The notes: generated by a model from the sequence alone, not told the origin. 64,000 nucleotides of DNA from Sphingobium sp. AS12 (GCF_019097845.1 NZ_JAHRGM010000017.1:1-64000), one strand, 5' to 3'; shown: positions 48,899-59,281, numbered from the stretch's first letter. Program-made: numbers and translations.

Positions 48899-50764
48899 TC
48901 AGCCTGCCTCCAGCGCTGCGCCTGCTTCCATCCAGACTTCTTCGGCGGCTTCCAGTTTCTTTTCCACCGCGGCGCGCTTCACCATCAGTTCGCTGGTCGT
49001 CATCTTTGCTTCCGCTCCGGTGGCGGCCTTGGGATCGAACAGCACCGCGTCGATCCGTTTGCGCTCTGCGATCAGCGCCGCCATTTCCTTTTCGGCGCGC
49101 GAAACGGCGTTTTTGAGCGCCTTCTGCTTTTCGCGCCATTCCGCCGCCGCCTTCTTGTCGGCCTTGCGATCCACCTTGGGCGCGTCGCTGCTGCTATTGC
49201 CGTCAGCCTTGCGCAAGACGATGTCGGTATAATCCTCCAAACTGCCGTCGAACGGCTGGGCGGTGCCGCCATCGACGAGCACCAGCCGGTCAGCGACCAG
49301 TTCGATCATGTGCCGGTCATGGCTGACGATCACCACCGCGCCGTTATAATCGTTGAGCGCCTGCACCAGCGCCTCGCGACTGTCGACGTCCAGATGGTTG
49401 GTCGGTTCGTCGAGGATCAGCAGATGCGGCGCATCGCGGGTGATGAGCGCCAGCGCCAGCCGAGCCCGCTCGCCGCCCGACATGGAGCCGACCTTCTGGA
49501 TCGCCCGCTCGCCCGAAAAGCCAAAGCGGCCGAGCTGTGCCCGCACCGCGCCGGGGGTTGCCCCCTTCATCACGCGGGTCATATGTTCCAGCGGCGTGTC
49601 GGTAACGTCGAGTTCCTCCACCTGATATTGGGTGAAGTAGCCGACCTGCATCTTGGACGAGCTTTGCATCTGCCCTTCCATCGGGGCGAGTTGCGCCGCG
49701 ATCAGGCGGGCCAGCGTCGTCTTGCCATTGCCGTTGCGGCCTAGCAGCGCCAGCCGGTCGTCCGGGTCGATGCGCAGATTGACCCGGCGCAGGATCGGCG
49801 TGTCGCCATAGCCGACCGCCGCCATATCCATGGTGATGAGCGGCGGGCGCAATTCGGGCGGGCTGGGAAAGCTGAACGCCAGCGTCGGATCCTCGATTGC
49901 CGCGGCAATCGGCTGCATCCGCGCCAGTGCCTTGGCACGCGACTGCGCCTGCTTGGCGGTCGATGCACGGGCGGAGTTGCGCGCGACATAGTCCTGCAAT
50001 TTCTCGCGCTCGGCCTGCTGCTTGACCCGTGCCGATTCAAGCTGGGCCAGGCGCTCGGCCCGCTGCCGCTCGAACGCATCATAGCCGCCGGGATAGAGGG
50101 TCACCTTGCCGCCCTCCAGATGGAGGATATAATCGACGACATTGTTGAGCAGGTCGCGCTCATGGCTGATGACGACCACCGTGCCGCGATAGGCTTTGAG
50201 GAAATTTTCCAGCCACATCGTCGCTTCAAGGTCGAGATGGTTCGAGGGTTCGTCGAGCAGCAGCAGGTCGGGGTTGGAGAAGAGCAGCGAGGCAAGCGCC
50301 ACGCGCATCTTCCAGCCGCCCGAATAGCTGTCGAGCGGGCGACCCTGCATCTCCTCGTCAAAGCCGAGGCCCACCAATATGCGCGCGGCGCGGGCGGGCG
50401 CGGTATAGGCGTCGATGCTGGTCAGCCGCTCATAGATATGGCCCAAGCGATCGGGATCTTCGGTATGCTCTGCCTCCGCCATCAGCGCGGCGCGTTCCTT
50501 GTCCGCCTCCAGCACCGTTTCGAAAGGGGTCGCCGTGCCGCTGGGGGCTTCCTGCGCGATATAGCCCAGCCGCGTGTCGCGCGGCATGTCGCAACTCCCA
50601 TCGTCAGGATCGAGCTGGCCGATCATGACCTTCATCAGCGTGGACTTGCCCGCGCCGTTGCGACCGATCAGGCCGACCCGGCTGCGCGGGGGGAGCGCCG
50701 CGCTGGCGCGGTCGAGGATGATGCGGCCACCAAGGCGCACGGTGATACCGTTAAGATTGAGCAT
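48899..50764 (-). CDS. ABC-F family ATPase (Uup/YheS-like)
   Basis: 621 residues with two ABC ATPase domains and no membrane segments. Domain 1 has GRNGAGKST and SYSGGWKMRVALASLLFSNPDLLLLDEPSNHLD. Domain 2 has GRNGNGKTT and SMSGGERARLALALITRDAPHLLILDEPTNHLD. The linker is rich in Arg/Lys/Ala/Gln, and the C-terminus has a coiled coil (AEWREKQKALKNAVSRAEKEMAALIAERKRID...AVEKKLEAAEEVWMEA). ABC-F proteins act on ribosomes to resolve stalls or on DNA transactions. It starts beside kup. Confidence 0.93.
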   Translation of the reverse strand: MLNLNGITVRLGGRIILDRASAALPPRSRVGLIGRNGAGKSTLMKVMIGQLDPDDGSCDMPRDTRLGYIAQEAPSGTATPFETVLEADKERAALMAEAEHTEDPDRLGHIYERLTSIDAYTAPARAARILVGLGFDEEMQGRPLDSYSGGWKMRVALASLLFSNPDLLLLDEPSNHLDLEATMWLENFLKAYRGTVVVISHERDLLNNVVDYILHLEGGKVTLYPGGYDAFERQRAERLAQLESARVKQQAEREKLQDYVARNSARASTAKQAQSRAKALARMQPIAAAIEDPTLAFSFPSPPELRPPLITMDMAAVGYGDTPILRRVNLRIDPDDRLALLGRNGNGKTTLARLIAAQLAPMEGQMQSSSKMQVGYFTQYQVEELDVTDTPLEHMTRVMKGATPGAVRAQLGRFGFSGERAIQKVGSMSGGERARLALALITRDAPHLLILDEPTNHLDVDSREALVQALNDYNGAVVIVSHDRHMIELVADRLVLVDGGTAQPFDGSLEDYTDIVLRKADGNSSSDAPKVDRKADKKAAAEWREKQKALKNAVSRAEKEMAALIAERKRIDAVLFDPKAATGAEAKMTTSELMVKRAAVEKKLEAAEEVWMEAGAALEAG

Positions 50765-50816
50765 GGGCGCGCTTTAGCAGGAAGCCGCGCGCAGGGAAGG
50801 GGGTTGCGCCCCTATC

Positions 50817-52736
50817 TCAAATCTCCACCTGCGATCCCAATTCGACGATGCGGTTGGTGGGCAGCTTGAAGAAATCCATCGGGCTTTCCGCGTTGCGGAT
50901 CATCCAGGCGAACAGCTTTTCCCGCCAGATCGCCATGCCCGGCCGTTGCGACGCGATCAGCGTCTGGCGGCTGAGGAAATAGCTGCTGTCCGCCACCCTG
51001 ATCGGCCCGCCACAGTCGCCGACCGCCTTGAGCGAGGCAGGAATATCCACCTCCTCCATGAAACCATGGCGCAGGATCAGGCGGTAAAAGCCATCGCCGT
51101 GATCCGTCACCTGCACCCGGCCATCGAGCGGCAGATGCGGCACGCCAAGCGTCCGCACGGTCAGGATGATGTTGCGTTCATGCAGGATACGATTGTGCTT
51201 CACATTGTGGAGCAAGGCCGGCGGGACGCCGTCGGGCGTGGACGACAGGAAGATCGCGGTGCCCGGCACCCGCGGCAGCGACGCGCGCGTCGATCTGATA
51301 AACAGCTCCAGCTCCATCGCCCCGTCGCGTAGCCGTTCCCGCATGATCCGGCGCCCGGTCGCCCAGGTCGTCAGGATCAGGAAAGCGATTGCCGCAACCA
51401 GCAGCGGGAACCAGCCGCCATCGGGGATCTTGGTCGCATTGGACGCGAAATAGAGACCATCAATGACCAGGAACAGGCCGGTGAGGCCGCCCGCGAGCAA
51501 GGGATGCCAACGCCATACGGCGAAGGTCAGCACCCCCATCATGGCGGTGGTGATGACCATCGTGCCGGTCACCGCGATACCATAGGCGGCGGCCAGATCG
51601 GTCGAGCTGCCAAAGCCCAGCACCAGCAGGATGACCAGGATCAGCAACACGCGGTTGACCAGCGGCAGGTAGATTTGCCCCGCCGCGCTGGCGCTGGTGT
51701 GCAGGATGCGCAGGCGCGGCAGGAAGCCCAACTGCACCGCCTGTTGCGTCACTGAAAATGCCCCGGATATCACAGCCTGGCTGGCAATGATCGTCGCCAG
51801 CGTGGCCAGGATCACCAGCGGCAGCCGCGCCCAGTCCGGCGCCATCAGGAAGAAGGGGTTGGCCGCCGTCGCGGGATCGTCCAGCATCAGCGCGCCCTGC
51901 CCCATATAGTTGAGCAGCAGGCACGGGAGGGCAGCATAGAGCCAGGCGAGGCTGATCGCCTTGCGCCCGAAATGGCCCATATCGGCATAGAGCGCTTCGG
52001 CCCCGGTCACCGCCAGCACCACCGATCCGAGCGCCAGAAAGGCCAGCTTCGGATCGAGCGCGAAAAAATGCACGGCGTAGAGCGGATTGACGATCCCGAT
52101 AATTTCCGGGTGCCGCCACAAATTGGTGATGCCCAGCACCGCCAGTACAACAAAATAGATGACCATCACCGGCCCGAACAGCGCGCCGACTTTCGCCGTG
52201 CCATGGCGCTGGATGAGGAACAGGCCGATCAGGATCAGGATGGCGATGGGCAGCACCAGCGGTGTCAGGCTGGCCTGCACCACGGTCAACCCTTCCACTG
52301 CCGACAGCACTGAAATGGCGGGGGTGATGATCGCGTCGCCATAGAAAAGCGCGGTCGCCAGCACGCCCAACATCGCGATCGCCGGGGTCCAGCGCGTCTC
52401 TCCCATGCGCCGCCCGATCAGCGCCAGCAGCGCCATGCTGCCACCCTCGCCATGATTGTCGGCACGCATGACGATGAACACATATTTGACCGTGACGACC
52501 AGCATCATGGTCCAGAAGATCAGCGACAGGACGCCATAAATATGCAGCGGATCGACAGCGAGCGGATGATGGCCGACGAAACTTTCCTTGAGCGCATAGA
52601 GCGGCGATGTGCCGATATCGCCGAACACCACGCCCAGCGCCCCCAGCGCCAGCGTGGGCAGGCCAGCCTGCGGTCCGCTATGCTCGGCCGATGCCGCCTC
52701 GGCCAATATCCCGTCCGCTTGCGATTGCATCGCCAT
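50817..52736 (-). CDS. kup: Low-affinity potassium transporter Kup
   Basis: 639 residues with about 12 hydrophobic segments in the first 450 and a cytosolic tail. The signature [19 protein letters not shown] is present. [15 protein letters not shown] and [17 protein letters not shown] are strictly typical of KUP/HAK/KT proteins. It takes up K+ with protons. The start is at 52736 or the second Met at 52730. It is monocistronic as far as visible. Confidence 0.96.
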   Translation of the reverse strand: MAMQSQADGILAEAASAEHSGPQAGLPTLALGALGVVFGDIGTSPLYALKESFVGHHPLAVDPLHIYGVLSLIFWTMMLVVTVKYVFIVMRADNHGEGGSMALLALIGRRMGETRWTPAIAMLGVLATALFYGDAIITPAISVLSAVEGLTVVQASLTPLVLPIAILILIGLFLIQRHGTAKVGALFGPVMVIYFVVLAVLGITNLWRHPEIIGIVNPLYAVHFFALDPKLAFLALGSVVLAVTGAEALYADMGHFGRKAISLAWLYAALPCLLLNYMGQGALMLDDPATAANPFFLMAPDWARLPLVILATLATIIASQAVISGAFSVTQQAVQLGFLPRLRILHTSASAAGQIYLPLVNRVLLILVILLVLGFGSSTDLAAAYGIAVTGTMVITTAMMGVLTFAVWRWHPLLAGGLTGLFLVIDGLYFASNATKIPDGGWFPLLVAAIAFLILTTWATGRRIMRERLRDGAMELELFIRSTRASLPRVPGTAIFLSSTPDGVPPALLHNVKHNRILHERNIILTVRTLGVPHLPLDGRVQVTDHGDGFYRLILRHGFMEEVDIPASLKAVGDCGGPIRVADSSYFLSRQTLIASQRPGMAIWREKLFAWMIRNAESPMDFFKLPTNRIVELGSQVEI

Positions 52737-52966
52737 ATGTCCCTGTTCCGCCCTTCACCGCCGACATGACATGGAAATGCATTCGATCTCCATGGCAGGA
52801 ACGGCGCTTTGGCATAGTATCTGCGTATGATTTTGCGACATAGCATGGCTATACGTACCAATTCCTACGCAATTTCAACGCGGCCTGCCCTTTCCCGCTC
52901 TCGTTTTGCTATGCGGTCATCGGTAAATGGGATGCCTCCTGTTCGACATTGCAGAGGCTGGTTTTC
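52737..52966. other. Intergenic region between kup and a small membrane gene
   Basis: About 230 bases separate the divergent kup and small-membrane-protein genes. I see no reading frame, tRNA or strong hairpin. It must hold both promoters, and the segment 52810-52900 is less GC-rich than its surroundings. Confidence 0.5.
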
Positions 52967-53251
52967 ATGTCCCATTGGCATCCCCATCCCGCCGCGCGGA
53001 TCGGCCTGCGCCTGCTTGGTCTAGGCCTGATCGCCAGCCTTGGCCCGCAGGGGCGGCTGCTGCACCAGCTGGTCGACCGGTCGGTTGGCGTCACATTGGC
53101 GCAGTTGGCGGTCGCAGCCACCGCCTTTCTCAGCGCCAGCCTGGGTGTGACGCTGCTTTTGCTGGGACCGGATCTATGGAAGCCGGTTCGGGTCGCCCCG
53201 CGCTGGACCCGTCGTGATCCGCCGACGCGAGCGCCGGGAAAGCGTGCCTGA
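52967..53251 (+). CDS. Hypothetical small membrane protein
   Basis: 94 residues from the ATG at 52967 with AGAGG nearby. Two hydrophobic segments (IGLRLLGLGLIASLGPQG and AQLAVAATAFLSASLGVTLLLLG) enclose a short loop, and the C-terminal tail is basic (WTRRDPPTRAPGKRA). I do not recognise a family. It lies just upstream of the LacI-type operator of the sugar locus. Confidence 0.65.
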   Translation: MSHWHPHPAARIGLRLLGLGLIASLGPQGRLLHQLVDRSVGVTLAQLAVAATAFLSASLGVTLLLLGPDLWKPVRVAPRWTRRDPPTRAPGKRA

Positions 53252-53273
53252 ACAACGCGGCCATTTTCTTCTT

Positions 53274-53285
53274 GCAAACGTTTGC
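53274..53285. promoter_or_regulatory. LacI/GalR-type operator upstream of the GH68 operon
   Basis: GCAAACGTTTGC is a perfect 12-base palindrome with the central CG typical of LacI/GalR-family operators. It lies 165 bases upstream of the GH68 gene. The identical site occurs at 59282-59293. Confidence 0.7.
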
Positions 53286-53352
53286 CTAATCGCTGTATGC
53301 ATCCTTCACGGCCTGAAACCACCGACAGGTTTGGGTCCAAAAGAGCATTTCG

Positions 53353-53370
53353 GCCAGATGCCCATCTGGC
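53353..53370 (+). repeat. Leader hairpin 1 of the GH68 operon
   Basis: GCCAGATG-CC-CATCTGGC is an 8-bp perfect hairpin, 80 bases ahead of the GH68 start and downstream of the operator. Confidence 0.55.
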
Positions 53371-53381
53371 TGGAATTGGGG

Positions 53382-53423
53382 AGGAAGGCGCCGGCAGGAC
53401 TGCACGCTTGAGGGCGCCTTCCT
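53382..53423 (+). repeat. Leader hairpin 2 of the GH68 operon
   Basis: AGGAAGGCGCC (53382-53392) pairs perfectly with GGCGCCTTCCT (53413-53423). The loop is 20 bases. It ends 27 bases before the GH68 start. There is no T-run, so it is a leader structure rather than a plain terminator. Confidence 0.6.
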
Positions 53424-53450
53424 TCTCGCCCTGAGAGGAAGCCTGAGAGA

Positions 53451-54536
53451 ATGAGCAGCTGGACCGCGGCACATGTCGCCGCCATCGCGCCCGACGCGCC
53501 GACCGCGCCGATGATCGGCGCGCATCATGTCCGTCCTGTTGCCGACAATCTCGATATTTGGGACGCTTGGCCGGTTCAGCAGCGTGACGGGACGCCAATC
53601 GCACTGGCGGACGGGGCGCAGCTGTGGATGGCGCTGGCCGCCCCGCATTTCTCCGACCCAGACGAACGCCATGGTCATGCGCGGATCCATCTGTTTCATT
53701 TTCTGGGCGATCGCTGGTCGCATGTCGGCGCGGCGATGCCCGATGGGTTTTCGCCTGGCAGCCGCGAATGGTCCGGTTCGGCGATATGGGATGAGGCCAG
53801 CGGCGACATAATCCTTTATTTCACCGCAGCGGGTCGCAGGGGCGAAGCCGCACCCAGTTTCGAGCAGCGGATGTTCAGCGCCTGCGCCCGTCTTACGGAG
53901 ACTGATGGACTGACGGACTGGCATGATCTGCGGGAGATCGTCACGATCAACCCGGTTCATTATATGTCGACCCGCGAGGGGGGTGGCATCGGCACGATCA
54001 AGGCGTTCCGCGATCCTGCCTATTTCTGCGATCCCGCCGATGGCCGCCATTATCTGTTCTTCGCCGCGTCGCAGGCCGGATCGGCCAGCGCCTATAATGG
54101 CGTAGTCGGCCTTGCGAGCGCCGATCCGGCGACCCCCGACGACTGGACCATTGCGCCGCCACTGCTGTCGGCGGATGGCGTGAACAATGAGCTGGAACGG
54201 CCGCATATGGTTGCTTACGATGGACGCTATTACCTCTTCTGGTCGACCCAGCGCCATGTGTTCAATCCTGACGGTCCGACCGGTCCCACCGGTCTATATG
54301 CCATGGTAGCCCCGGCGGTGAGCGGTCCCTGGCGGCCGGTCAATGGCAGCGGGCTGGTGTTCGCCAACCCTGCCGAAGCCCCGGCGCAAAGCTATAGCTG
54401 GATGGTGCTGCCGGACCTGTCGGTCACCAGCTTCATCGACAATTGGGGGGATGGCGAGGATCGCCGCTTCGGCGGCACTTTTGCGCCCTTCCAGCGCCTC
54501 TGGCTGGACGGCGATCGCGCCGGAATTGTGGCATGA
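53451..54536 (+). CDS. Glycoside hydrolase family 68 sucrase (invertase/levansucrase type)
   Basis: 361 residues matching GH68, which hydrolyses sucrose or polymerises its fructose to levan. The three catalytic residues are visible: nucleophile Asp38 in IWDAWP, transition-state Asp188 in FRDPAY, and acid/base Glu249 in NELERPH. EWSGSAI is also conserved. There is no signal peptide; Zymomonas GH68 enzymes also lack one, so location is uncertain. The fructokinase gene overlaps its end by four bases, so released fructose would be phosphorylated by the next enzyme. A LacI-type operator and leader hairpins lie upstream. Confidence 0.9.
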   Translation: MSSWTAAHVAAIAPDAPTAPMIGAHHVRPVADNLDIWDAWPVQQRDGTPIALADGAQLWMALAAPHFSDPDERHGHARIHLFHFLGDRWSHVGAAMPDGFSPGSREWSGSAIWDEASGDIILYFTAAGRRGEAAPSFEQRMFSACARLTETDGLTDWHDLREIVTINPVHYMSTREGGGIGTIKAFRDPAYFCDPADGRHYLFFAASQAGSASAYNGVVGLASADPATPDDWTIAPPLLSADGVNNELERPHMVAYDGRYYLFWSTQRHVFNPDGPTGPTGLYAMVAPAVSGPWRPVNGSGLVFANPAEAPAQSYSWMVLPDLSVTSFIDNWGDGEDRRFGGTFAPFQRLWLDGDRAGIVA

Positions 54537-55447
54537 GCGGGCCGCTGATCGCGGGCGTGGAACTGGGCGGGACCAAGATGGTCGTGCTGCGGGCGCGGGG
54601 GCGGGAGATTGTCGAGCGGGTGACGATACCGACCAGTAGCCCGGCGGAAACGCTGGGTACGGGGGTCGATCTGCTGACCCGATGGCAGGCGGAGGAGCCG
54701 TTCGCGGCGCTGGGCATAGCCTCGTTCGGCCCGTTGCGGCTGGACCGGGCTGCGCCTGATTTCGGTCATATGCTGCCGACCCCCAAACCCGGCTGGACCG
54801 GCGCGAATATTTACGGCGTGCTGAGCTCTGCCCTGCCCTGCCCCGCGGCGATTGATACCGACGTCAACGGCGCGGCGCTGGCCGAGGCGCGCTGGGGGGC
54901 GGGCGCGCAGGGGAACGCGCCATCCGATTGCCTATGCTACCTGACGATCGGCACTGGCCTGGGCGGCGGTTTTGCGCTGCACCGCAGGCCGCTGCATGGC
55001 GCGATGCACCCGGAAATAGGACATATACTGATCCGCCGGGCGCCGGGCGACGGCTTCGCGGGTGCCTGCCCCTTCCATGGTGATTGTATCGAGGGGCTGG
55101 TGAGCGGCCCGGCGCTGGCGGCGCGCTTTGGCGTGCCGGGCGACAGAATTGCGGCGGACGATCCGCGCTGGGACGATGTGGCGCATGACATCGCCCAACT
55201 GGTCGGCACGATATTGCTGACGACGGCGGCACGGCAAGTGCTGATCGGTGGTGGCGTGGGCATGGGCCGGGCCGACCTGCTCGACCGGGTGCGGGCGAAG
55301 GTGGTCGCGCAGCTTGGCGGCTATCTGCCCTTTGTCGATGCCAGCAGCATTGCGACGATCGTTCGGACGCCGGCGCTGGGCGAGCAGGCCGGGCCGCTGG
55401 GCGCTGTGGCGCTGGCGATGGACATGATAAACCCGACAGTGACTTAG
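54533..55447 (+). CDS. ROK-family fructokinase
   Basis: 304 residues. It starts at the ATG at 54533, overlapping the GH68 stop (ATGA). ROK features are GVELGGTKMVVLRA at the N-terminus, DTDVNGAALAEARWGAG, YLTIGTGLGGGFAL, and the zinc cluster HPEIGHILIRR...CPFHGDCIEGLVSGPAL. The CPFHGDC.EGL.SG motif is specific to fructokinases of the ScrK/YdhR/Zymomonas Frk type. It makes fructose 6-phosphate with ATP. Confidence 0.9.
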   Translation: MSGPLIAGVELGGTKMVVLRARGREIVERVTIPTSSPAETLGTGVDLLTRWQAEEPFAALGIASFGPLRLDRAAPDFGHMLPTPKPGWTGANIYGVLSSALPCPAAIDTDVNGAALAEARWGAGAQGNAPSDCLCYLTIGTGLGGGFALHRRPLHGAMHPEIGHILIRRAPGDGFAGACPFHGDCIEGLVSGPALAARFGVPGDRIAADDPRWDDVAHDIAQLVGTILLTTAARQVLIGGGVGMGRADLLDRVRAKVVAQLGGYLPFVDASSIATIVRTPALGEQAGPLGAVALAMDMINPTVT

Positions 55448-55464
55448 ACATAGGAGAGCGAAAA

Positions 55465-57666
55465 ATGCGGCTATTGGCGACCTTTACTGCAATCGTTTGC
55501 CTGACGTCTCCCGCTGTGTTGCTGGCCAAGGTCAGCGCGAGCGCCGACGGCAAGCTGCTGCGGCTCGACGGCGGCGATGTCACCTATGCGATGGGGGTGG
55601 ATGAGAAAGGCTATCTCCAGCCGCTTTATTGGGGCGCGGCGCTGGATGCGGCGGCCCCGCTCGTGGCGAAGGTGTCCGGCGAACTGTCTGGATTCGATCC
55701 CGCAGGATCGATCACGCCGCAGGAATATGCCGGGCAAGGCGAGGGGCTGGTGAGCGAGCCGGGGGTCAAGGCAGTGTTTGCCGACGGCAATCGCGACCTG
55801 GTGCTGAAATATCGGCGCCATAGCGTGTCGGGTGAGACGCTGATCGTCGAACTGGCGGATATCAGCCGACCATTGACGGTCACGCTGCGCTATACGATCG
55901 ACCCGGACACCGGCGTCATCGCGCGATCAGCCAGCGTACGCAATGGCGACGCCCAGCCGGTACGGATCGACCAGATTGCAGCGGCGACCTTCACCCTGCC
56001 GGTAGGCGACGATTATCGCCTCCATTATTTGACCGGGCGCCATGCAGCCGAATGGTCGCAGGTGGACACCCCGGTCACTCCGGCGCTCACGGTGCTGGAA
56101 AGCCGCCGCGGATCGACCGGCCATGGCAACCAGCCCTGGTTCGCGATTGGCAAGGAAGGCCAGACCAGCGAAACGGACGGACCGGTCTGGTATGGCGCGC
56201 TCGGCTGGTCCGGCTCTTTCCGCCTGTCGGTGGGCGCGGACAATCTGGGCCGGGTGCGGATCAGCGGCGGCTATAATCCCTATGATTTCAGCTGGTCCCT
56301 GAAGCCCGGCGAAACGCTGGACACGCCGGTTTTTTATGCTGGCTATGCGGCCAAGGGAATGGGCGATGCGTCGCGCCGCTTCCACGCCTTCCAGCGCACC
56401 AGCATCATCCCCGGCGGGACCAAGGCAAAGATCCGCCCGGTGCTTTACAATAGCTGGGAAGCAACCACCTTCAACGTCACCGAGGCCGGACAGATGGCGC
56501 TGGCGGAAAAAGCGGCAAGGCTGGGGGTGGAGCGTTTCGTCGTCGATGATGGCTGGTTCGGTGCGCGCAACGACGACAAGGCGGGGCTAGGCGACTGGAC
56601 CGTCAACGCCGCCAAATTCCCCAATGGCCTGAAACCCCTGATCGACAAGGTCAAATCGCTGGGGATGGATTTTGGCCTGTGGGTCGAGCCGGAAATGGTC
56701 AATCCCGACTCCGACCTCTACCGCGCCCATCCTGACTGGGTGCTGGCCTTCCCCGGTCGCCCGCGCACGGAAGGACGCAACCAGTTACTGCTCAATCTCG
56801 CGCGGACCGACGTGCGCGACCATTTGTTGAACTGGCTCGACAGGCTGGTGCGCGACAATGACATCGCCTTCCTGAAATGGGATTATAACCGCAACTGGAC
56901 GGAGGCGGGCTGGCCGCAAATGCCGGTGGAGGACCAGCAGCGGGTGCAGGTGGCTTATGTCCGCAACCTCTATCACATATTATCGGAACTGCGGCGGCGG
57001 CATCCGGGGCTGGAGATTGAGGGCTGTTCGGGCGGTGGCGGGCGCATCGACCTGGGGATCATGGCGCTGACCGACCAGAGCTGGACGTCGGACAATACCG
57101 ACCCGTTCGACCGGCTAACGATACAGGATGGCTTCACGCAAGCCTATGCGCCGTCGATCATGATGGCGTGGGTGACTGACAGCCCCAACTGGGCCAATGG
57201 GCGGCAGACTAGCCTGGACTATCGCTTCTTGTCGGCGATGCAGGGCAGTCTGGGGCTGGGTGCCAATCTGGACCATTGGCAGCAGGGCGACTTCGCCACT
57301 GCGACCAGATGGATCGCGGCCTATAAGGAGATCCGCGCGACGGTGCAGCGTGGCGACCTCTACCGCATCGCCCCGCCCCGCGCCGGGGCGGCAACATCCG
57401 CGACCGCCTATGTCTCGCCCGACCGCAAACAGGCGGTACTATTCCAGATGCTGCACAGTTCGATGTTCCGCAGTAATGTGGAAGCGTTACGGATGCAGGG
57501 GCTGGACCCGGCGCGGCCTTACGCCGTGCGGATGCTGGGCGGCGCGGCGCTGCCCGATGGCGTGCCGGGACAAGCCAGTGGCTCATACTGGATGGAACAG
57601 GGCGTGCGGATGAAGCTGAAGGGCGATTTTCAGGGCGCGGCGCTGGTGTTCGACGTGATGCCGTAA
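55465..57666 (+). CDS. GH36 alpha-galactosidase, exported
   Basis: 733 residues. A signal peptide (MRLLATFTAIVCLTSPAVLLA) predicts a periplasmic or surface enzyme. The GH36 core has YNSWEATTFNVTE, RFVVDDGWFGAR, and GLWVEPEMVNPDSDLYRAHPDW. The nucleophile is Asp473 in FLKWDYNR and the acid/base is Asp543 in TSDNTDP. EGCSGGGGRIDLG is also family-specific. It cleaves alpha-1,6-galactose from raffinose or melibiose. It is 17 bases from the fructokinase stop, and its end is one base from the convergent gene's stop. Confidence 0.93.
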   Translation: MRLLATFTAIVCLTSPAVLLAKVSASADGKLLRLDGGDVTYAMGVDEKGYLQPLYWGAALDAAAPLVAKVSGELSGFDPAGSITPQEYAGQGEGLVSEPGVKAVFADGNRDLVLKYRRHSVSGETLIVELADISRPLTVTLRYTIDPDTGVIARSASVRNGDAQPVRIDQIAAATFTLPVGDDYRLHYLTGRHAAEWSQVDTPVTPALTVLESRRGSTGHGNQPWFAIGKEGQTSETDGPVWYGALGWSGSFRLSVGADNLGRVRISGGYNPYDFSWSLKPGETLDTPVFYAGYAAKGMGDASRRFHAFQRTSIIPGGTKAKIRPVLYNSWEATTFNVTEAGQMALAEKAARLGVERFVVDDGWFGARNDDKAGLGDWTVNAAKFPNGLKPLIDKVKSLGMDFGLWVEPEMVNPDSDLYRAHPDWVLAFPGRPRTEGRNQLLLNLARTDVRDHLLNWLDRLVRDNDIAFLKWDYNRNWTEAGWPQMPVEDQQRVQVAYVRNLYHILSELRRRHPGLEIEGCSGGGGRIDLGIMALTDQSWTSDNTDPFDRLTIQDGFTQAYAPSIMMAWVTDSPNWANGRQTSLDYRFLSAMQGSLGLGANLDHWQQGDFATATRWIAAYKEIRATVQRGDLYRIAPPRAGAATSATAYVSPDRKQAVLFQMLHSSMFRSNVEALRMQGLDPARPYAVRMLGGAALPDGVPGQASGSYWMEQGVRMKLKGDFQGAALVFDVMP

Positions 57667-57667
57667 A

Positions 57668-59185
57668 TCACCGCCGGGGTGCGCGGATGTCGAAGGCGAT
57701 AGAGAGGCGTTCGCCATCTTCGAACGGGATGGTGCCGTGCCACAGGGTGGACGGGAAGAGGACGAGTTGCCCGACCTGTGGCAGGACGTCGCGATAGGGC
57801 GGCAGGTCCAGCCCCAGTTCGGGCGGCGGCATGCCGAAGCGGAGCCAGCCTTCGGGCGCAGTCCCCATCGCGTCGGGCAGCGCGACATAGAGCGCCGAGC
57901 TGATCCAGCCGGCCGGGTGGCTGTGCGCGGCATGATAGCCCTGTTGCCCCAGCCGCACCGACCAGCTTCCGGCGAATTTGACCTCGCCGCGCGGCGTTCC
58001 CAATAGCGGATGGCCCGGCTCCGGCGGCGGCAGGGCGGCCATATAATCGCGCACCGCTGCCTCGATCGCGGCGCGGGCATTCTGGATGATCGGTTCCTGG
58101 CGGAACAATAGAGGCCGGTCGGTCTGGGTGCCCCCGCGCACCGATTGGTCGGGATAGGGCGCAGCCGCGTTGTGCAGACTGCGCAGCAGGTCCGCCAGAG
58201 CAGCATAGTCGAGGTCGAGCGTCGTGACCCGGATCAGCCGGTCGGGCCGGTCGAGCCAGTCGGCGCGCGAATCGCCCAGCAAACGCCAGCAGAGCGAGAG
58301 ATAGGGCCAGAAGAGAGAGGCTGACGACGTTGCAGTCTGCGCGTGCGCGATTATCGCTGCACGATCCGGCGCGCCGCAGCGCAGCGCATGGCGGACGCTG
58401 GCAAGCGCCAGCCCTGCGTCAGTGCGGTTGGCCATATTATCGAACAGATCGGGTCGATCGTCCGCCTCCCCCGATTCGGCGGCGAGATAAAGCCGCGCTA
58501 TCAATAGTGCAGGCACATCGCCCAACAGGCGGACGCCATCGGCGATCACGGCGCGGGCCGCGTCCCAATCCTTCGCCTTGGCGAGTCCATGAAACCAACC
58601 AAGCCGCAGCGCCAGATTGTGCGGCTGCGCCTGGCAGGCCTGGGCAAAGCCTGCGTCGTCCCGGCCCGGAGCGCCCAGCAGCCGATGCAGCGTCGCGGCA
58701 TAGCTGTGGCCTTCTACCCAGTCGGGGCGGTCGGCCAGTGTCTGGCGCATCAGCGTCAGCGCGGCACCGCTCTCCCCCTCGGCCGCCAGCGCCCCGGCAT
58801 GGCTGCGAATCAGCGCCGCATCGCCCGGTGCCAGCGCGCGGGCTCGGGCAAAATCGGCGGCGGCGGCTCGCCCAGATTCATAGCGCAGCTGCGCCAGCAG
58901 CGCACGCGCCTGCGCATCATCGCCTGCGCCGCTGATCGCCTTCAAGGCGGCCTCATGTTGCTGATCCTCGCGCAGCAACAGTGCGTGCAACCAGTGCAGC
59001 CGGGCGCTGCCGGGCCAACGGCAGCACAGGCCATCCAGCACCGCTGCGCCATCCCCGGCGGTCCCGGCGCGCAGCGCGACAAAGGCCGCCGATTCGACAT
59101 CGCGCAGCCAGTCGACCGCCCCGGCATGGTCGGGCGATGCCGACTGGCGCGCCTCCAGATCATGCCATGCCGGATCGCCATCCAT
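57668..59185 (-). CDS. TPR protein with C-terminal 2OG-Fe(II) oxygenase domain
   Basis: 505 residues. The first ~300 are alanine-rich tetratricopeptide-like helices (HWLHALLLREDQQHEAALKAI, VEGHSYAATLHRLLG). The last ~110 are a 2-oxoglutarate/Fe(II) oxygenase of the TIGR02466 type: the first metal ligands in YHAAHSHPAGWISSALYV, and VGQLVLFPSTLWHGTIPFEDGERLSIAFDIRAP with the third His and the Arg that binds 2-oxoglutarate. There is no signal peptide. Such proteins often lie next to TonB-dependent receptors in Sphingomonas and Caulobacter. The substrate is unknown. Confidence 0.82.
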   Translation of the reverse strand: MDGDPAWHDLEARQSASPDHAGAVDWLRDVESAAFVALRAGTAGDGAAVLDGLCCRWPGSARLHWLHALLLREDQQHEAALKAISGAGDDAQARALLAQLRYESGRAAAADFARARALAPGDAALIRSHAGALAAEGESGAALTLMRQTLADRPDWVEGHSYAATLHRLLGAPGRDDAGFAQACQAQPHNLALRLGWFHGLAKAKDWDAARAVIADGVRLLGDVPALLIARLYLAAESGEADDRPDLFDNMANRTDAGLALASVRHALRCGAPDRAAIIAHAQTATSSASLFWPYLSLCWRLLGDSRADWLDRPDRLIRVTTLDLDYAALADLLRSLHNAAAPYPDQSVRGGTQTDRPLLFRQEPIIQNARAAIEAAVRDYMAALPPPEPGHPLLGTPRGEVKFAGSWSVRLGQQGYHAAHSHPAGWISSALYVALPDAMGTAPEGWLRFGMPPPELGLDLPPYRDVLPQVGQLVLFPSTLWHGTIPFEDGERLSIAFDIRAPRR

Positions 59186-59281
59186 CCTCTAATCCTCTCT
59201 GCCGGGCGCGCGCTATTCCTGCCCGTCCGTCCCCTCGATAGCCTATAATGGCAAAGCAGCAACAGCGTGCCAGACAAATCA

